Assembly: GCA_963678465.1 (NCBI GenBank) | Contig: OY782858.1 | Location: 434,001 to 498,000, forward strand | Length of the DNA: 64,000 bases | Reading direction: 5' to 3' | DNA from: Paludibacter sp963678465 | GTDB lineage: Bacteria; Bacteroidota; Bacteroidia; Bacteroidales; Paludibacteraceae | Shown here: positions 52,732 to 62,812 of the stretch, in pieces | How positions within the stretch are numbered: the stretch's first letter is position 1 | Layout of the letters: every line of letters begins with the position of its first letter | Position numbers and translations under genes: made by a program | Notes under the pieces: generated by a model | What the model was told of the DNA's origin: nothing | Seen by the model: only the letters and a program-made list of their open reading frames with translations | The model's database searches: none

Positions 52732-53094
52732 TTACTTTTCGGCGTAAAATTCTGTGTTGTTTACGTAAATCGAAAGGTTGATAGTTGCTAAGTATTTTTT
52801 ATACTGATCAGCAGTCAAAATGTGTTTTGCGTTGCCGAGGTTGAACCACAATGCCTTTTCAGCAGCGGCATCATTTTCGTTTCCAACTGCACTTTTCATT
52901 TTGCGTTCAGTTTCTGTAAAAATATATTTCAATTGTTCTTCCTGGGCGCTTGAAGTTCCCAAATAACGTGACAATGAGGTGAAAGTCTTTTCGTTGTTTA
53001 ATTTATAAAACACTTTATACTCATTCAAATCCAATGCAAAACTGTTGCTTACAGTTGCCAATGCTATAATAGCTAATACAAAAATCTTTTTCAT
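52732..53094 (-). CDS. Small conserved secreted protein
   Basis: Encodes 120 residues with a signal peptide ending SNSFA/LDL. The mature domain is all alpha-helical (YRYLGTSSAQEEQLKYIFTE-like, ILTADQYKKYLATINL). The L-T-x-x-Q-Y-x-K-Y-L string is like Spy/CpxP-type helical periplasmic proteins, but the L-T-x-x-Q repeats are incomplete and I would not assign it. It has its own terminator and probably a long leader. Confidence 0.75.
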   Translation of the reverse strand: MKKIFVLAIIALATVSNSFALDLNEYKVFYKLNNEKTFTSLSRYLGTSSAQEEQLKYIFTETERKMKSAVGNENDAAAEKALWFNLGNAKHILTADQYKKYLATINLSIYVNNTEFYAEK

Positions 53095-53842
53095 AACTTC
53101 TTCTTTTTTAATTTAATACCTAAAATCTAATACTAAAACACCTAATACCTAAATTTCTAATAACTAAAACCTAATACCTAATAACTTAAAAACTTTTTTC
53201 CTTTAAAGCCTTTTTTTTATGGCTTCAAATATTCTTAAGAATGAAATCGATGCTTGTTGTGAACTTCTTCGATTTATTCTTTTAACTAATTCCTTATTAT
53301 CGCGTTTACCTTGTTGTAGTTTCGCCAATAATAACATCCGACGCATTGGATGCAGTTGTTAACTATTCATACTGTTCCGGCGTAAGGCTTAAATCAAAGT
53401 CAATTTATCTTTTTTATGTTTGCTTCTTCTGCGGCAAATCTAAGTTCGATGCAATTGACTTTTCTTTAAATACCAACAAAAACAAATTTTAAAAACCTTC
53501 AAAAAAAAGAACAAAGGAATTCCTGTGATTTTTTCTTCAGGGCTTCTCTTTGTTCGGGTTAACGTGTCATAATAATTTATTTCCTTATGACGATGCAAAA
53601 ATACATGTTTTAAAACATATTTTCCAAGCTTTTTCTATTAAAAATTGTTGAATTGCTCAAACTTTTTATTTGGAAGCATTCATGATGTAGTGTAAGTATA
53701 TGATATTTAATAATGTGTGAGCAAAATTGTAGATGTTACAAAACTGTTACATTTTGAGAAAAAACCTTGAAAGCAGGCTGAAAAAATGAATAAACAAGCA
53801 TGAAAAAACAAATATTAATGTTTTTCGGTCTTATTTTTTGGC
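53095..53842 (-). promoter_or_regulatory. Long gap with possible promoter and leader of the 53094 gene
   Basis: 53115-53190 has about seven CTAATACCTAAA-type units. On minus, TATTTTTG (53604-53597) is a TAnnTTTG element and ATGTTTTAAAACAT (about 53607-53620) is a perfect 14-bp palindrome immediately upstream, at -20 to -33. If used, the leader to the ATG is about 500 bases and contains the hairpin AAGCC/GGCTT (53204-53222). I see no riboswitch that I can name and no gene. Confidence 0.4.
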
Positions 53843-54292
53843 TTATAAAGCATCGAAATTGGGAATGTCGTCCAAAAAGTTGTATTTAAGTACATCTTTT
53901 TCGAGTCGACAACAGTAATGTTTCAGGCCATTACTTATAATAAAATAATCTACTTTGAGTTTCGAATTGTACACTGCTGCCTGATCGAAGGTTTGCTGAG
54001 CGATGGAAACCGTTGCAGCTTTGAATTCGATGATTATCAAAGGTTCGCCATTTCGGTTGTACACAACTGCATCGCAACGTTTTTTCAAGCCGTTGATAAC
54101 GAGTTGTTTTTCTATAGCAATGAGCGAGGCAGGATAATGTTTCACTTCAATAAGAAAGCGAATAAAATGCTGGCGTACCCATTCTTCGGGAGTGAGCGCT
54201 ACAAATTTCTTTCGGAGATCGTCGAATATAAAGGGTTTCTCATTTTTTTTAATTATTCGAAAATTATAGGCCGGTAGATTCAATTGCCACAT
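53843..54292 (-). CDS. HsdR N-terminal-domain (PD-D/ExK) protein
   Basis: Encodes 149 residues. The nuclease-fold marks are RCDAVVYNRNGEPLIIIEFK (Asp, then E-x-K) preceded by EEWVRQHFIRFLIEVKHYP. The family (HSDR_N_2) equals the N-terminal domain of type I restriction subunit R, but it stands alone without helicase or modification genes. It is common as a single gene beside holA in Bacteroidota, so it is a core gene and not a restriction system. Divergent from amn; its start lies 72 bp from the amn start. Confidence 0.9.
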   Translation of the reverse strand: MWQLNLPAYNFRIIKKNEKPFIFDDLRKKFVALTPEEWVRQHFIRFLIEVKHYPASLIAIEKQLVINGLKKRCDAVVYNRNGEPLIIIEFKAATVSIAQQTFDQAAVYNSKLKVDYFIISNGLKHYCCRLEKDVLKYNFLDDIPNFDAL

Positions 54293-54364
54293 TTTTTAGT
54301 ATTTTTGTTTCACGATTCTTATGAATTGCGAAAATACGAATTCCTGAATATAAATTTACAAGAT

Positions 54365-55138
54365 ATGAAAACTAAATTCGAAATTGTTGAAAACTGGTTG
54401 CCGCGCTATACGAAAAGGCCTATTGAGGATTTTACCGAATATATTTTACTGACTAACTTTAATAATTATGTCGAACTTTTTGCCGAATGGTATGGAGTTC
54501 CGGTATTAGGAAAAGATGGCGCCATGCCCAATGCTTCGGCCGAAGGCATTACAATCATCAATTTTGGTATGGGAAGCCCCAATGCAGCCCTTATCATGGA
54601 TGTGCTTACAGCCATTCAACCTAAAGCTGTTCTTTTTCTCGGAAAATGCGGTGGTTTGCGCGATAAGAATAATATCGGGGATTATATTTTGCCAAGTGCA
54701 GCCATTCGCGGCGAAGGTACTTCGAACGACTATTTTCCACCTGAAATTCCGGCACTTCCTGCTTTTAGCCTTCAACGTGCTGTTTCGTCGAATATTCGTG
54801 ATTTTGGAAAAGATTATTGGACTGGTACGGTATTTACCACCAACCGAAGGGTGTGGGAGCACGACGAGAAATTCAAGGATTACCTGCGTTCTACCCGTGC
54901 TATGGCCATAGATATGGAAACTGCCACGTTGTTTTCGGTGGCTTTTCATAATGGTATTTCTATAGGTGCTTTATTGTTGGTTTCGGATATGCCACTCAGG
55001 GCCGACGGCATTAAAACTGCCGAGAGCGACAAGAAAGTGACTGCCAACTTTGTGGAAGAGCATATTAAAATTGGTGTAAAGTCGCTTTCGTCGATTATGC
55101 ACAACAGTAAAACAATTAAGCACCTGAGGTTCGAATAG
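54365..55138 (+). CDS. amn: AMP nucleosidase (short Bacteroidota type)
   Basis: The ATG at 54365 (257 residues) begins MKTKFEIVENWLPRYTKRPI, the conserved front; the frame upstream overlaps the divergent gene. INFGMGSPNAALIMDVL, LGKCGGLRDKNNIGDYILPS, AMAIDMETATLFSVAF are purine-nucleoside phosphorylase-fold blocks with the catalytic Glu in M-E-T-A. Splits AMP to adenine and ribose 5-phosphate. It lacks the N-terminal regulatory domain of E. coli Amn. Confidence 0.93.
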   Translation: MKTKFEIVENWLPRYTKRPIEDFTEYILLTNFNNYVELFAEWYGVPVLGKDGAMPNASAEGITIINFGMGSPNAALIMDVLTAIQPKAVLFLGKCGGLRDKNNIGDYILPSAAIRGEGTSNDYFPPEIPALPAFSLQRAVSSNIRDFGKDYWTGTVFTTNRRVWEHDEKFKDYLRSTRAMAIDMETATLFSVAFHNGISIGALLLVSDMPLRADGIKTAESDKKVTANFVEEHIKIGVKSLSSIMHNSKTIKHLRFE

Positions 55139-55282
55139 TGATTGAAGTTTGGAATATTAAGCTTTGATGCTGATTTGTTAAGGCTGCATTTTGATTTCTC
55201 TACATTTTTACTTTTTACATATTATCTTGGTTCATCGGTTCTTAATACACATACAAACCGATGAACCAAACAACTACCACAC

Positions 55283-56299
55283 ATGGCAAAGCAAGGCATA
55301 TCCTACGATATGATCATGAGCGACCTGCGCCGGAAAGCGTATTCTCCCGTCTATTTACTTATGGGAGAGGAAGCGTATTATATTGATCAGATATCGGACT
55401 TTATTCAGAACAATGTACTCGACGAAGGGCAGCGCGAGTTCGACCTGACGGTGGTTTACGGTAAAGATACCGATATGACTACCATAGTGAATGCTGCTAA
55501 GCGTTATCCCATGATGTCGCCTTGTCAGGTAGTGATTGTGAAGGAAGCTCAGTTGATAAAAGATTGGGATCCACTTCAGTATTATGTTAGTAAGCCTTCG
55601 TCCACCACCATATTAGTGCTGGGCTACAAGTACGGTACTCCCGACAAACGAAAAAAATGGGTACTTGATATAGCTAAAAGCGGTGTTGTGTTCGAATCGC
55701 AAAAACTGCGCGATTACGAAATGGGGGCGTGGATAAGCAATTATGCTAAAAATAAAAATGTTACTGTCGACGAGAAAGCCATTGGTATGTTGACCGAATT
55801 TTTGGGGAACGACCTTAGTAAGATGGCCAACGAAATGGACAAACTCCTGCTCACCAAACCAGCCGACTCGAAACGGATTACACCCGAACATGTAGAGAAA
55901 AATATAGGTATAAGTAAGGACTTTAACGTATTCGAACTTCAATCGGCACTTATCAACAAGGATGTATTAAAAGCCAATCGCATTGTCCGTTATTTTGCCG
56001 ATAACAAAAAAGCAAATCCACAAGTGATGGTGCTTTCTCAACTCTTCAGTTTTTTTTCTAATTTGATGATGTACCATTATCTACCCGATAAAAGTCAGGG
56101 AGCTGTGGCAAGCGAACTCAAAATAAATCCATATTTTGTGAAAGACTACGAGAAGGCAGCCAAAGCTTTCGGTGCATGGAAAACAATGAATATTATCACC
56201 TGGATTCGCGAAACCGATGCTCGTGGCAAAGGGATCGACAGTAATGGGGTGGAAGATGGCGAACTTATGAAAGAGTTGGTATATAAAATCTTACACTGA
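55283..56299 (+). CDS. holA: DNA polymerase III subunit delta
   Basis: Encodes 338 residues. MAKQGISYDMIMSDLRRKAY, PVYLLMGEEAYYIDQISDFI (AAA-like front) and FNVFELQSALINKDVLKANR with VLSQLFSFFSNLMMYHYL are typical. The subunit of the clamp loader that opens the sliding clamp. Length is normal; it is followed at 104 bp by tex. Confidence 0.94.
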   Translation: MAKQGISYDMIMSDLRRKAYSPVYLLMGEEAYYIDQISDFIQNNVLDEGQREFDLTVVYGKDTDMTTIVNAAKRYPMMSPCQVVIVKEAQLIKDWDPLQYYVSKPSSTTILVLGYKYGTPDKRKKWVLDIAKSGVVFESQKLRDYEMGAWISNYAKNKNVTVDEKAIGMLTEFLGNDLSKMANEMDKLLLTKPADSKRITPEHVEKNIGISKDFNVFELQSALINKDVLKANRIVRYFADNKKANPQVMVLSQLFSFFSNLMMYHYLPDKSQGAVASELKINPYFVKDYEKAAKAFGAWKTMNIITWIRETDARGKGIDSNGVEDGELMKELVYKILH

Positions 56300-56402
56300 T
56301 TTTTTTTATTCAGAAACGCGCTTGTTTTTCTTGCTTTCATCAACCTTTTGTTTTAATTATCATTTTGCAAATGATAAAAGAATTAATACATTTATAATCT
56401 TC

Positions 56403-58547
56403 ATGGATTCAAATCTTACGCTTTTTATAAAAATGATAGCTGCATCGTTGCAGCTCACAGAAAAACAAATCCGAAATGCCATTCAGTTGCTCAACGAAGG
56501 CGCAACCATTCCTTTTATAAGTCGTTATCGCAAGGAAATGACCGATGCGATGGATGAAGTGCAGTTGGCCGATGCGAAAGAACAATACGATAAACTGTGT
56601 GAACTTGAAAAACGGAAGCATACAGTTCTTAACGCCATTGATGAACAGGGAAAATTATCGGACACACTGAAACTGCGAATCGAAAATTGCTGGAATGCAA
56701 CGGAACTCGAAGATATTTACCTTCCCTATAAAGTTAAACGGCGGACAAAGGCAGAAATAGCCCGTGAGAAAGGACTGGAGCCTTTGGCTAAAATGATAAT
56801 GGCTCAAAATTCGAACGATTTGCAAGCAATGGCTCAGCCCTTTGTGAAAAATAAGGTCGAAAGTGCTGAAGATGCACTGAATGGTGCTAAGGACATTATG
56901 GCCGAATGGATCAACGAAAGCGAAAATGCCAGGAATGCTGTACGTAAGATTTTTAGTTACGAGGCAGTGATCAGTTCGAAAATCATCAAAGGAAAGGAAG
57001 AAGAGGCGCAGAAATACCGCGATTATTTCGATATGAACGAAAAGCTGAGTCGTTGTTCGTCGCATCGGCTATTGGCCATACGTCGTGCCGAGGCCGATGG
57101 TTTCCTTCGGGTTAACATTAGTCCTGACGACGATAATTGTATCGAAAAGCTGGAGCGCATATTTGTTAAATCGAACAATGCATCTTCCGATTTTGTGTAC
57201 GAAGCTGTGAAGCATGCCTACAAACGTTTGCTTAAACCAAGTATTGAGACAGAATTTGCAGCGGCAAGCAAAGAAAAAGCCGATACTGAAGCCATTCGCG
57301 TGTTTGCCGAAAATCTGAAACAATTGCTACTGGCGCCTTCGTTGGGACAGCAACGCACCTTAGGAATAGATCCCGGTTATCGTACCGGCTGTAAAGTGGT
57401 GTGCCTCGATGCACAGGGAAATCTTGTTCACAACGAAACCATTTATCCGCATCCACCTCAGAACGAACAGATGCAAGCCATGCGTAAGATTCAGAAACTG
57501 GTAGAAGCTTACAACATACAGGCTATAGCCATAGGCAATGGAACCGCCAGTCGTGAAACGGAGCATTTTATACAAAACATTCGTTACGATCACGAAGTAA
57601 AAGTGTTTGTGGTGAGCGAAAATGGTGCTTCCATCTATTCGGCTTCGAAAATTGCCCGGGAAGAATTTCCCGATTATGATGTGACTGTACGTGGTGCAGT
57701 ATCGATTGGACGAAGATTAATGGATCCGCTGGCTGAGCTTGTAAAAATAGATCCAAAATCTATTGGAGTAGGTCAGTATCAACACGATGTAGACCAAACG
57801 CAGCTAAAAAAATCGCTCGATCAGACAGTTGAAAATGCAGTGAACAGGGTAGGAGTGAACCTTAATACAGCCAGCAAGCACTTGCTTACTTATATTTCGG
57901 GACTTGGGCCACAACTTGCTCAGAATATTGTGGATTACAGAGCTGTCAACGGCGCTTTTTCGAACCGCAAGCAATTGATGAAAGTGCCTAAAATGGGTGT
58001 CAAAACATTTGAACAGTGTGCAGGATTTTTGCGCATCCCAAATGCCGAAAATCCGCTCGACAATTCGGCTGTGCACCCCGAAAGTTACGAGCTTGTTGAA
58101 ACGATTGCCAAAGACATCAACACAAAAGTGAATGAGTTGATACGCAATAAATCGTTGATACAAACCATTGAGAAACAAAAATATGTAAATGATAAAGTGG
58201 GATTACACACTTTGAATGATATTTTACTTGAACTTGAAAAACCGGGGCGCGATCCACGCGAGGATGTGAAAATGTTTGAGTTCGATGCCAGCGTGAAAAC
58301 GATAAATGACATAAGGCAAGGTATGGAATTGCCGGGCATTGTTACCAATATCACTAATTTTGGAGCTTTCGTAGATGTGGGCATCAAGGAAAACGGACTT
58401 ATACATATTTCCAATATGTCCGATAAATTTATTTCCAATCCAGCCGAAGTACTATCACTTCATCAGTATGTAAAAGTACAGGTTATCGAAGTTGATTTAG
58501 CCCGAAAAAGAGTTCAGTTAAAGCTGCTGAGCCAAAAATTATCCTGA
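56403..58547 (+). CDS. tex: Tex-family RNA-binding transcription accessory protein
   Basis: I start at the ATG at 56403 (714 residues); a second ATG at 56433 and a longer frame from 56322 are alternatives, but the conserved front is IAASLQLTEKQIRNAIQLLN EGATIPFISRYRKE. Then the YqgF-like domain (LGIDPGYRTGCKVVCLD), helix-hairpin-helix (LGPQLAQNIVDYRAVNGAF) and the C-terminal S1 domain (GIVTNITNFGAFVDVGIKEN). Cytoplasmic nucleic-acid-binding protein whose exact role is not settled. Confidence 0.95.
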   Translation: MDSNLTLFIKMIAASLQLTEKQIRNAIQLLNEGATIPFISRYRKEMTDAMDEVQLADAKEQYDKLCELEKRKHTVLNAIDEQGKLSDTLKLRIENCWNATELEDIYLPYKVKRRTKAEIAREKGLEPLAKMIMAQNSNDLQAMAQPFVKNKVESAEDALNGAKDIMAEWINESENARNAVRKIFSYEAVISSKIIKGKEEEAQKYRDYFDMNEKLSRCSSHRLLAIRRAEADGFLRVNISPDDDNCIEKLERIFVKSNNASSDFVYEAVKHAYKRLLKPSIETEFAAASKEKADTEAIRVFAENLKQLLLAPSLGQQRTLGIDPGYRTGCKVVCLDAQGNLVHNETIYPHPPQNEQMQAMRKIQKLVEAYNIQAIAIGNGTASRETEHFIQNIRYDHEVKVFVVSENGASIYSASKIAREEFPDYDVTVRGAVSIGRRLMDPLAELVKIDPKSIGVGQYQHDVDQTQLKKSLDQTVENAVNRVGVNLNTASKHLLTYISGLGPQLAQNIVDYRAVNGAFSNRKQLMKVPKMGVKTFEQCAGFLRIPNAENPLDNSAVHPESYELVETIAKDINTKVNELIRNKSLIQTIEKQKYVNDKVGLHTLNDILLELEKPGRDPREDVKMFEFDASVKTINDIRQGMELPGIVTNITNFGAFVDVGIKENGLIHISNMSDKFISNPAEVLSLHQYVKVQVIEVDLARKRVQLKLLSQKLS

Positions 58548-58601
58548 TAGCTGATGTCTTTACCCAAAATATATACAGCTCTTCAATAGTAGAATATTTC
58601 A

Positions 58602-58645
58602 CAAAAAAAAGAGTTGACTGAGTTTGAATCAGTCAGCTCTTTTTC
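58602..58645. terminator. Bidirectional terminator between tex and the receptor gene
   Basis: AAAAAGAGTTGACTGA pairs with TCAGTCAGCTCTTTTT (one bulge mismatch) around a 7-nt loop, with A-run before and T-run after. Serves tex and the converging 58682-61195 gene. Confidence 0.88.
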
Positions 58646-58681
58646 GTTAAGTTTGTTCTTAGAGAAAAGTAATTTTTTCAA

Positions 58682-61195
58682 TTACATTGGAGATTCTCCC
58701 ATGCTGCTGTTCTCTTTTACTTTCTGATCATCATTCGATATCGTAGCCTTTGTTTTCTTTACCTTAGTGTTCATATTACCGATTCTGTAGGATAAGTTAA
58801 GTCTGAGTTCGGTCGACTTTGTAAGGTGCACATCGGTACGTTGGTCGAATGTTGTACCACCAGTTACACTGTTTATTCCTTTGGTGGTAATAATTATATG
58901 CGATTTTGGCAGGTATATTCCACTAAGTGATACGTTTAAGCGTTTTTTTAGGAAATCTTTCGACAGCGCCATATAGCTGAAGTAAAATGCCGATTGACTT
59001 CCCTGCAGGTTTACTTGTGGAAGGTTTCCACCACCTCCGGTTGTGATTCTGAACTCTTTAGGCAATGTAACGGTACCTCCCATGAAGATACGGCCTGTGA
59101 AACCATCATTCGATAAATTGTATGCCTTACTTTCCATGTTAACATAGTTCAGGTTGCCGTTTACATACAGATTGAGCCACTTTACACCGCGGTAGCTACC
59201 AAAAATATTCATTCCCAGCATTTGGTTGTGACCAATGTTTCCGTAAGTAATTTCCTGCACAACACTTCCATTCTGAATGAATGAATATTGTTCAATGCCA
59301 TTGTTCACGAAAGTATAAGCCAGTTCGGCGCTTATGTTATATTTAGGAGTAAAACTGCTGTAACCGAAGGTTACGTTGTGACTGTTTTCGGGATCAAGAT
59401 TTGGATTTCCGTAACTGATATAATTCGGGTCGCGACGATCAACATAAGGATTCAGGTAGCCAATGCTCGGACGTTGAATGCGTTTGTTGTATCCAAGTTT
59501 CAGGCTTTTCATATCCGAAAGTCGATAGCTAATGATTGCCGAAGGAACTAATGCGCCATAATCGGTCGAAAAATTTTGATTTACATCGCTAAACTCGGCC
59601 GAAAGCCAGGTGTACTCATAGCGCAATCCTCCTTTTAATCCCCATTTTCCTACATTGGCTGTATAACTTGCATAAGTTCCCAGAATGTCCTGGTCGTTGT
59701 CAAAATTTGAAATACTATCCATTTCGATGTACGGAGTGTAAGGAAAAGCCTGAGAAAAATTAAAATATTTATACGATTCGTCTGTTTCGCTGTTGTTGAG
59801 ACGATTAATGTATTTGGCACCTATTTCGAGTGTATGACCTTTTTTCAATGGTTTTGAATAGTCGGCCTGGAAAGTATGTTCGTTGGACGAAGCAATGTTA
59901 TCGCTTTTGCTCCATTGTGTAAGACCTGGCTGAGGCAGAGTAATGTACAACGAATTAATTATGTTGTTAGCCACATAATTACTATTATTGGGAGTGTTGC
60001 TCAGTTTGTATGACAGGGTTAATATTTCGCCTTTCTTTTTGAACGATCGTTGATAGTCGAGTCCAAAATCGGTTGAACCCCAGCTCTGGGTTTGCGAACT
60101 CACTTGAGAATAGGAAAAGAGCTTGTTCATGTTTCCATCGTAATTATCGGTGTTGGCAATGGTATTGCTTTCGGGTCGGCCAAATCTGCGGTTGAACGAA
60201 AAAGTAAACAGATTCATGGTGTCCAATTCATAACTCAGCTGTCCACTTCCGAATTGCATTGGCGTTGTGTTTTCTACTGTTGCCACTTGTGTCCCAAATG
60301 CATATGGAGCTCCAGGAATAAAGGAGTGTCGGTCGGTAGAGGTTACTATTGGATATTGTTTGTTATAATTATAATTGTAATTGCCCGAAAAACTGAATTT
60401 GCCTTTTTGTAACGAAAGGTTTACACCGCCTCCGAAGGTGCCCAGCGATGAAGCCTGAGTGCTGATAGTGGCCGAATATCCCTGAGTCGAAGTTTGTTGA
60501 AATGTAACAATGTTGATGATGCCACCCACGCCTTCAGCGTCATATTTTGCTCCGGGTTGAGTAATCACTTCTATGTTTTTCACCATGTTAGCAGGCATAC
60601 TTTTCAGAATCAATCCGGGATTGTTGTTGAACATGTTTGTCGGTTTTCCATTCAGAAAAAACTTAAAACTCGAGGAGCCTTTCAACTGAATGTTATCCTG
60701 CCCATCCACTGTAATCATCGGCACTTTGCGTAATATATCGAGTACGGTGGACGATTTTGATTCCGGATCCTGTTCGGTGTCGTAGCTTATTTTATCTACA
60801 TCTGCTTTTATAAGCGGCCGCATGGCTACAACATTTAATTCTTTTAATGCTTGTTTGCTGGAGGAGAGTCCAACTTTTCCCAACTGAACATGATTGTTTT
60901 TTGTGTCGATTGTAAAACTCCGCTGTGCTGCCTGTTTCCCTATAAATGAAACAATTAAAACATAATTTCCCGGCGTTTTTATTTCGCCAACGAATTTACC
61001 ATCAATGTCGCTGGCAAAACGGGTTACGATTTGTTGTTGATTGTGTGCCTGAACTATCGAACAAGTTGCATAAGGCATAGTTTCCTGTGTTACAGAATCG
61101 ATGGCTTGTCCACTTACCTGAAATTTTGTTGAAGCATTTTCGGCAGCCACAAAAAGTGGCAGCATTAAAAGAAATACCAATAAATAATTTTTCAT
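58682..61195 (-). CDS. Outer-membrane TonB-dependent-receptor-like protein
   Basis: Encodes 837 residues. Signal peptide 1-18; a carboxypeptidase-regulatory-like domain (about 25-105, VSGQAIDSVTQETMPYATCS); a plug-type domain (about 115-225, VDKISYDTEQDPESKSSTVL DILRKVPMITVDGQDNIQLK; GAKYDAEGVGGIINIVT); then a 20-plus-strand barrel with NKRIQRPSIGYLNPYVDRRD PNYISYGNPNLDPE. This fits the outer-membrane beta-barrel family of Bacteroidota (PF14905 type), which imports or handles unknown ligands. No SusD partner is beside it, so it is not a polysaccharide locus. The end is a Lys/Ser-rich tail rather than the usual C-terminal Phe. Confidence 0.92.
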   Translation of the reverse strand: MKNYLLVFLLMLPLFVAAENASTKFQVSGQAIDSVTQETMPYATCSIVQAHNQQQIVTRFASDIDGKFVGEIKTPGNYVLIVSFIGKQAAQRSFTIDTKNNHVQLGKVGLSSSKQALKELNVVAMRPLIKADVDKISYDTEQDPESKSSTVLDILRKVPMITVDGQDNIQLKGSSSFKFFLNGKPTNMFNNNPGLILKSMPANMVKNIEVITQPGAKYDAEGVGGIINIVTFQQTSTQGYSATISTQASSLGTFGGGVNLSLQKGKFSFSGNYNYNYNKQYPIVTSTDRHSFIPGAPYAFGTQVATVENTTPMQFGSGQLSYELDTMNLFTFSFNRRFGRPESNTIANTDNYDGNMNKLFSYSQVSSQTQSWGSTDFGLDYQRSFKKKGEILTLSYKLSNTPNNSNYVANNIINSLYITLPQPGLTQWSKSDNIASSNEHTFQADYSKPLKKGHTLEIGAKYINRLNNSETDESYKYFNFSQAFPYTPYIEMDSISNFDNDQDILGTYASYTANVGKWGLKGGLRYEYTWLSAEFSDVNQNFSTDYGALVPSAIISYRLSDMKSLKLGYNKRIQRPSIGYLNPYVDRRDPNYISYGNPNLDPENSHNVTFGYSSFTPKYNISAELAYTFVNNGIEQYSFIQNGSVVQEITYGNIGHNQMLGMNIFGSYRGVKWLNLYVNGNLNYVNMESKAYNLSNDGFTGRIFMGGTVTLPKEFRITTGGGGNLPQVNLQGSQSAFYFSYMALSKDFLKKRLNVSLSGIYLPKSHIIITTKGINSVTGGTTFDQRTDVHLTKSTELRLNLSYRIGNMNTKVKKTKATISNDDQKVKENSSMGESPM

Positions 61196-61239
61196 TTTTA
61201 GTAATGTAATTGAGATTTTATGAACTTTTTTTCGGTGGG

Positions 61240-61320
61240 CAAAGATAGGTCAAAATAAATGAATATGAAACACATTTCGATAAATATTTATTATTTATCG
61301 ATAAATAAATGTTTTTATAC
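61240..61320 (-). promoter_or_regulatory. Promoter region of the receptor gene with dyads
   Basis: TATCTTTG (61247-61240) is a perfect -7 element, 45 bp from the ATG. Upstream are the arms CGATAAAT/ATTTATCG (about 61278-61301) and a palindrome ATTTATCGATAAAT (about 61295-61308), so a repressor or activator site is likely at -35 to -65. Confidence 0.5.
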
Positions 61321-61461
61321 GTTGAATAATAAGAGAGAAGAGAGCCTTTTCTTTTATTTATCTGCCAAAGTAATGATTTAACTTAAAGTATAGAATGTGT
61401 GAGAAAACTATCTATTTAGCATGTTGACAGTGCTATACAATCGGCACTTCATTTTTAAATA

Positions 61462-61511
61462 TTAAAACACATCAATCACAAATATCAGTTTTTGTGATTG
61501 ATGTGTTTTAA
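61462..61511. terminator. Perfect 21-bp hairpin after the esterase gene
   Basis: AAAACACATCAATCACAAA (61464-61482) pairs exactly with its complement at 61491-61509, extended by TT/AA, around an 8-nt loop. 80 bp after the stop of the minus-strand esterase; acts as a terminator or transcript-end stabiliser. The remainder of 61321-61461 holds no gene. Confidence 0.6.
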
Positions 61512-61590
61512 TTTAAAATAAAGTACTTATAGGTATGGTATGTGTACTATAAAATTCAATACTTTTTGTGTAAATCGCGATTTTTCAATT

Positions 61591-62763
61591 TTATTTAAAT
61601 AACATTTGAGAAAAAGCAGTCAGGTAAATTCTCCAGTTTTTCCAGATATGACCCTCTTCCGATTCAAAATAAGTATATTTATATCCTTTTTCGTCGAGTA
61701 ATTTCCGGTAATCAGCATTGGCTTTGTAAAGAAAGTCGGTATTACCAATAGCAATCCAGTACAATGCCGGATTTTTGCTGAATTGTGTTTTTAATTTGGC
61801 CTCCATGTTGTCGTAAATGGGGGATTTTACTTTTTCGTTTGGCATGATGGCTGCCGAAAACAAGCCAATATAGTTGAACATATCGGGGTATTGTTTCGAA
61901 ATATGTAGAGAATGGAATCCTCCCATCGACAGTCCGGCAATTGCCCGTCCGGATTTAGTTTTAACGGTACGATAGTTTCTGTCAACAAAATTCACAATGT
62001 CTGGAAAGCTTTCTTCCATACTTCCTTCCATAGTTTTAGGCAATTGCATGGTGGGCTTTATCATTCCTGAGGCTGATTCGCCCGGTGCGGCTTCGTGATC
62101 TACGTTGCCATTAGGCATAACTACTATCATTGGTTTTGCTTTGCCCTGAGCGATAAGGTTATCGAGAATCTGAGCTGTACGTCCGAGCGCTATCCATGCT
62201 TCTTCGTCGCCGCCCATGCCGTGCAGTAAATACAAAACAGGATATTTTTTATTTCCTGTCTCGTATCCGGCTGGAGTGTATATGGTTAGCCTTCTTTTCA
62301 TGTTCAGCGTCGGGCTGTTGTACCAGCAACGGGTCACCGAGCCATGTGGCACATTATTTACACTATAGAGCTTTCCTTTTTCGCCGCCAACGATAAAAAC
62401 ATTGGTGACTGAAGCCACATCACGAATCATATACACGTTGGAAGGATCCTGTGTTTTCAGTCCATCTACTATAAAAGAATAACTGTATAGTTCGGATACA
62501 AGTGGTTCATTGGTAGTAAATTCCCAAACTCCATCCTTGTTTTCCGTCAAAGAAGCTTTGCCTGCTTCTCCGTTTTTTCCGGCAGGGAGAAAATCGCCTG
62601 TCACTTCAATCTTTATTGCTTTTGGAGCTTTTAGTCTGAAAGTGACAGTGTTGTTTTCATGAATTTCGGGTGAAACAATGTTTTGTTGTCCCCACAAAGC
62701 TTGTTGGGCAAATGCACTGATATTGATAATAAATAGAGCCAGAATAAAGTTGATTTTTTTCAT
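61591..62763 (-). CDS. Secreted CE1/Fes-type esterase with N-terminal E-set domain
   Basis: The ATG at 62763 (390 residues) opens the signal peptide MKKINFILALFIINISAFAQ. Residues about 25-125 are an immunoglobulin-like/CBM48-type domain (VTFRLKAPKAIKIEVTGDFL, GLKTQDPSN). The alpha/beta hydrolase follows: YPVLYLLHGMGGDEEAW (oxyanion), nucleophile Ser279 in AGLSMGG, and a closing His in EGHIWKNWR. This two-domain layout is that of Bacteroidota feruloyl/acetyl-xylan esterases acting on plant polysaccharide; enterochelin-esterase-like activity is the alternative. Stop codon of the upstream lipoprotein gene is 50 bp before its start. Confidence 0.92.
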   Translation of the reverse strand: MKKINFILALFIINISAFAQQALWGQQNIVSPEIHENNTVTFRLKAPKAIKIEVTGDFLPAGKNGEAGKASLTENKDGVWEFTTNEPLVSELYSYSFIVDGLKTQDPSNVYMIRDVASVTNVFIVGGEKGKLYSVNNVPHGSVTRCWYNSPTLNMKRRLTIYTPAGYETGNKKYPVLYLLHGMGGDEEAWIALGRTAQILDNLIAQGKAKPMIVVMPNGNVDHEAAPGESASGMIKPTMQLPKTMEGSMEESFPDIVNFVDRNYRTVKTKSGRAIAGLSMGGFHSLHISKQYPDMFNYIGLFSAAIMPNEKVKSPIYDNMEAKLKTQFSKNPALYWIAIGNTDFLYKANADYRKLLDEKGYKYTYFESEEGHIWKNWRIYLTAFSQMLFK

Positions 62764-62812
62764 ATTCAGTATTTTAATTATTGATTTTTTTATTTTAGAA
62801 TGATTTGGGATT

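Noticed and set aside
53843..54292. Type I restriction system
   Set aside because: Only an HsdR N-terminal-like domain is encoded; no helicase, HsdM or HsdS. It sits beside amn and holA as a core gene.
58682..61195. SusC of a polysaccharide utilisation locus
   Set aside because: No SusD, sulfatase or glycoside hydrolase is adjacent, and the barrel fits the other outer-membrane family better.
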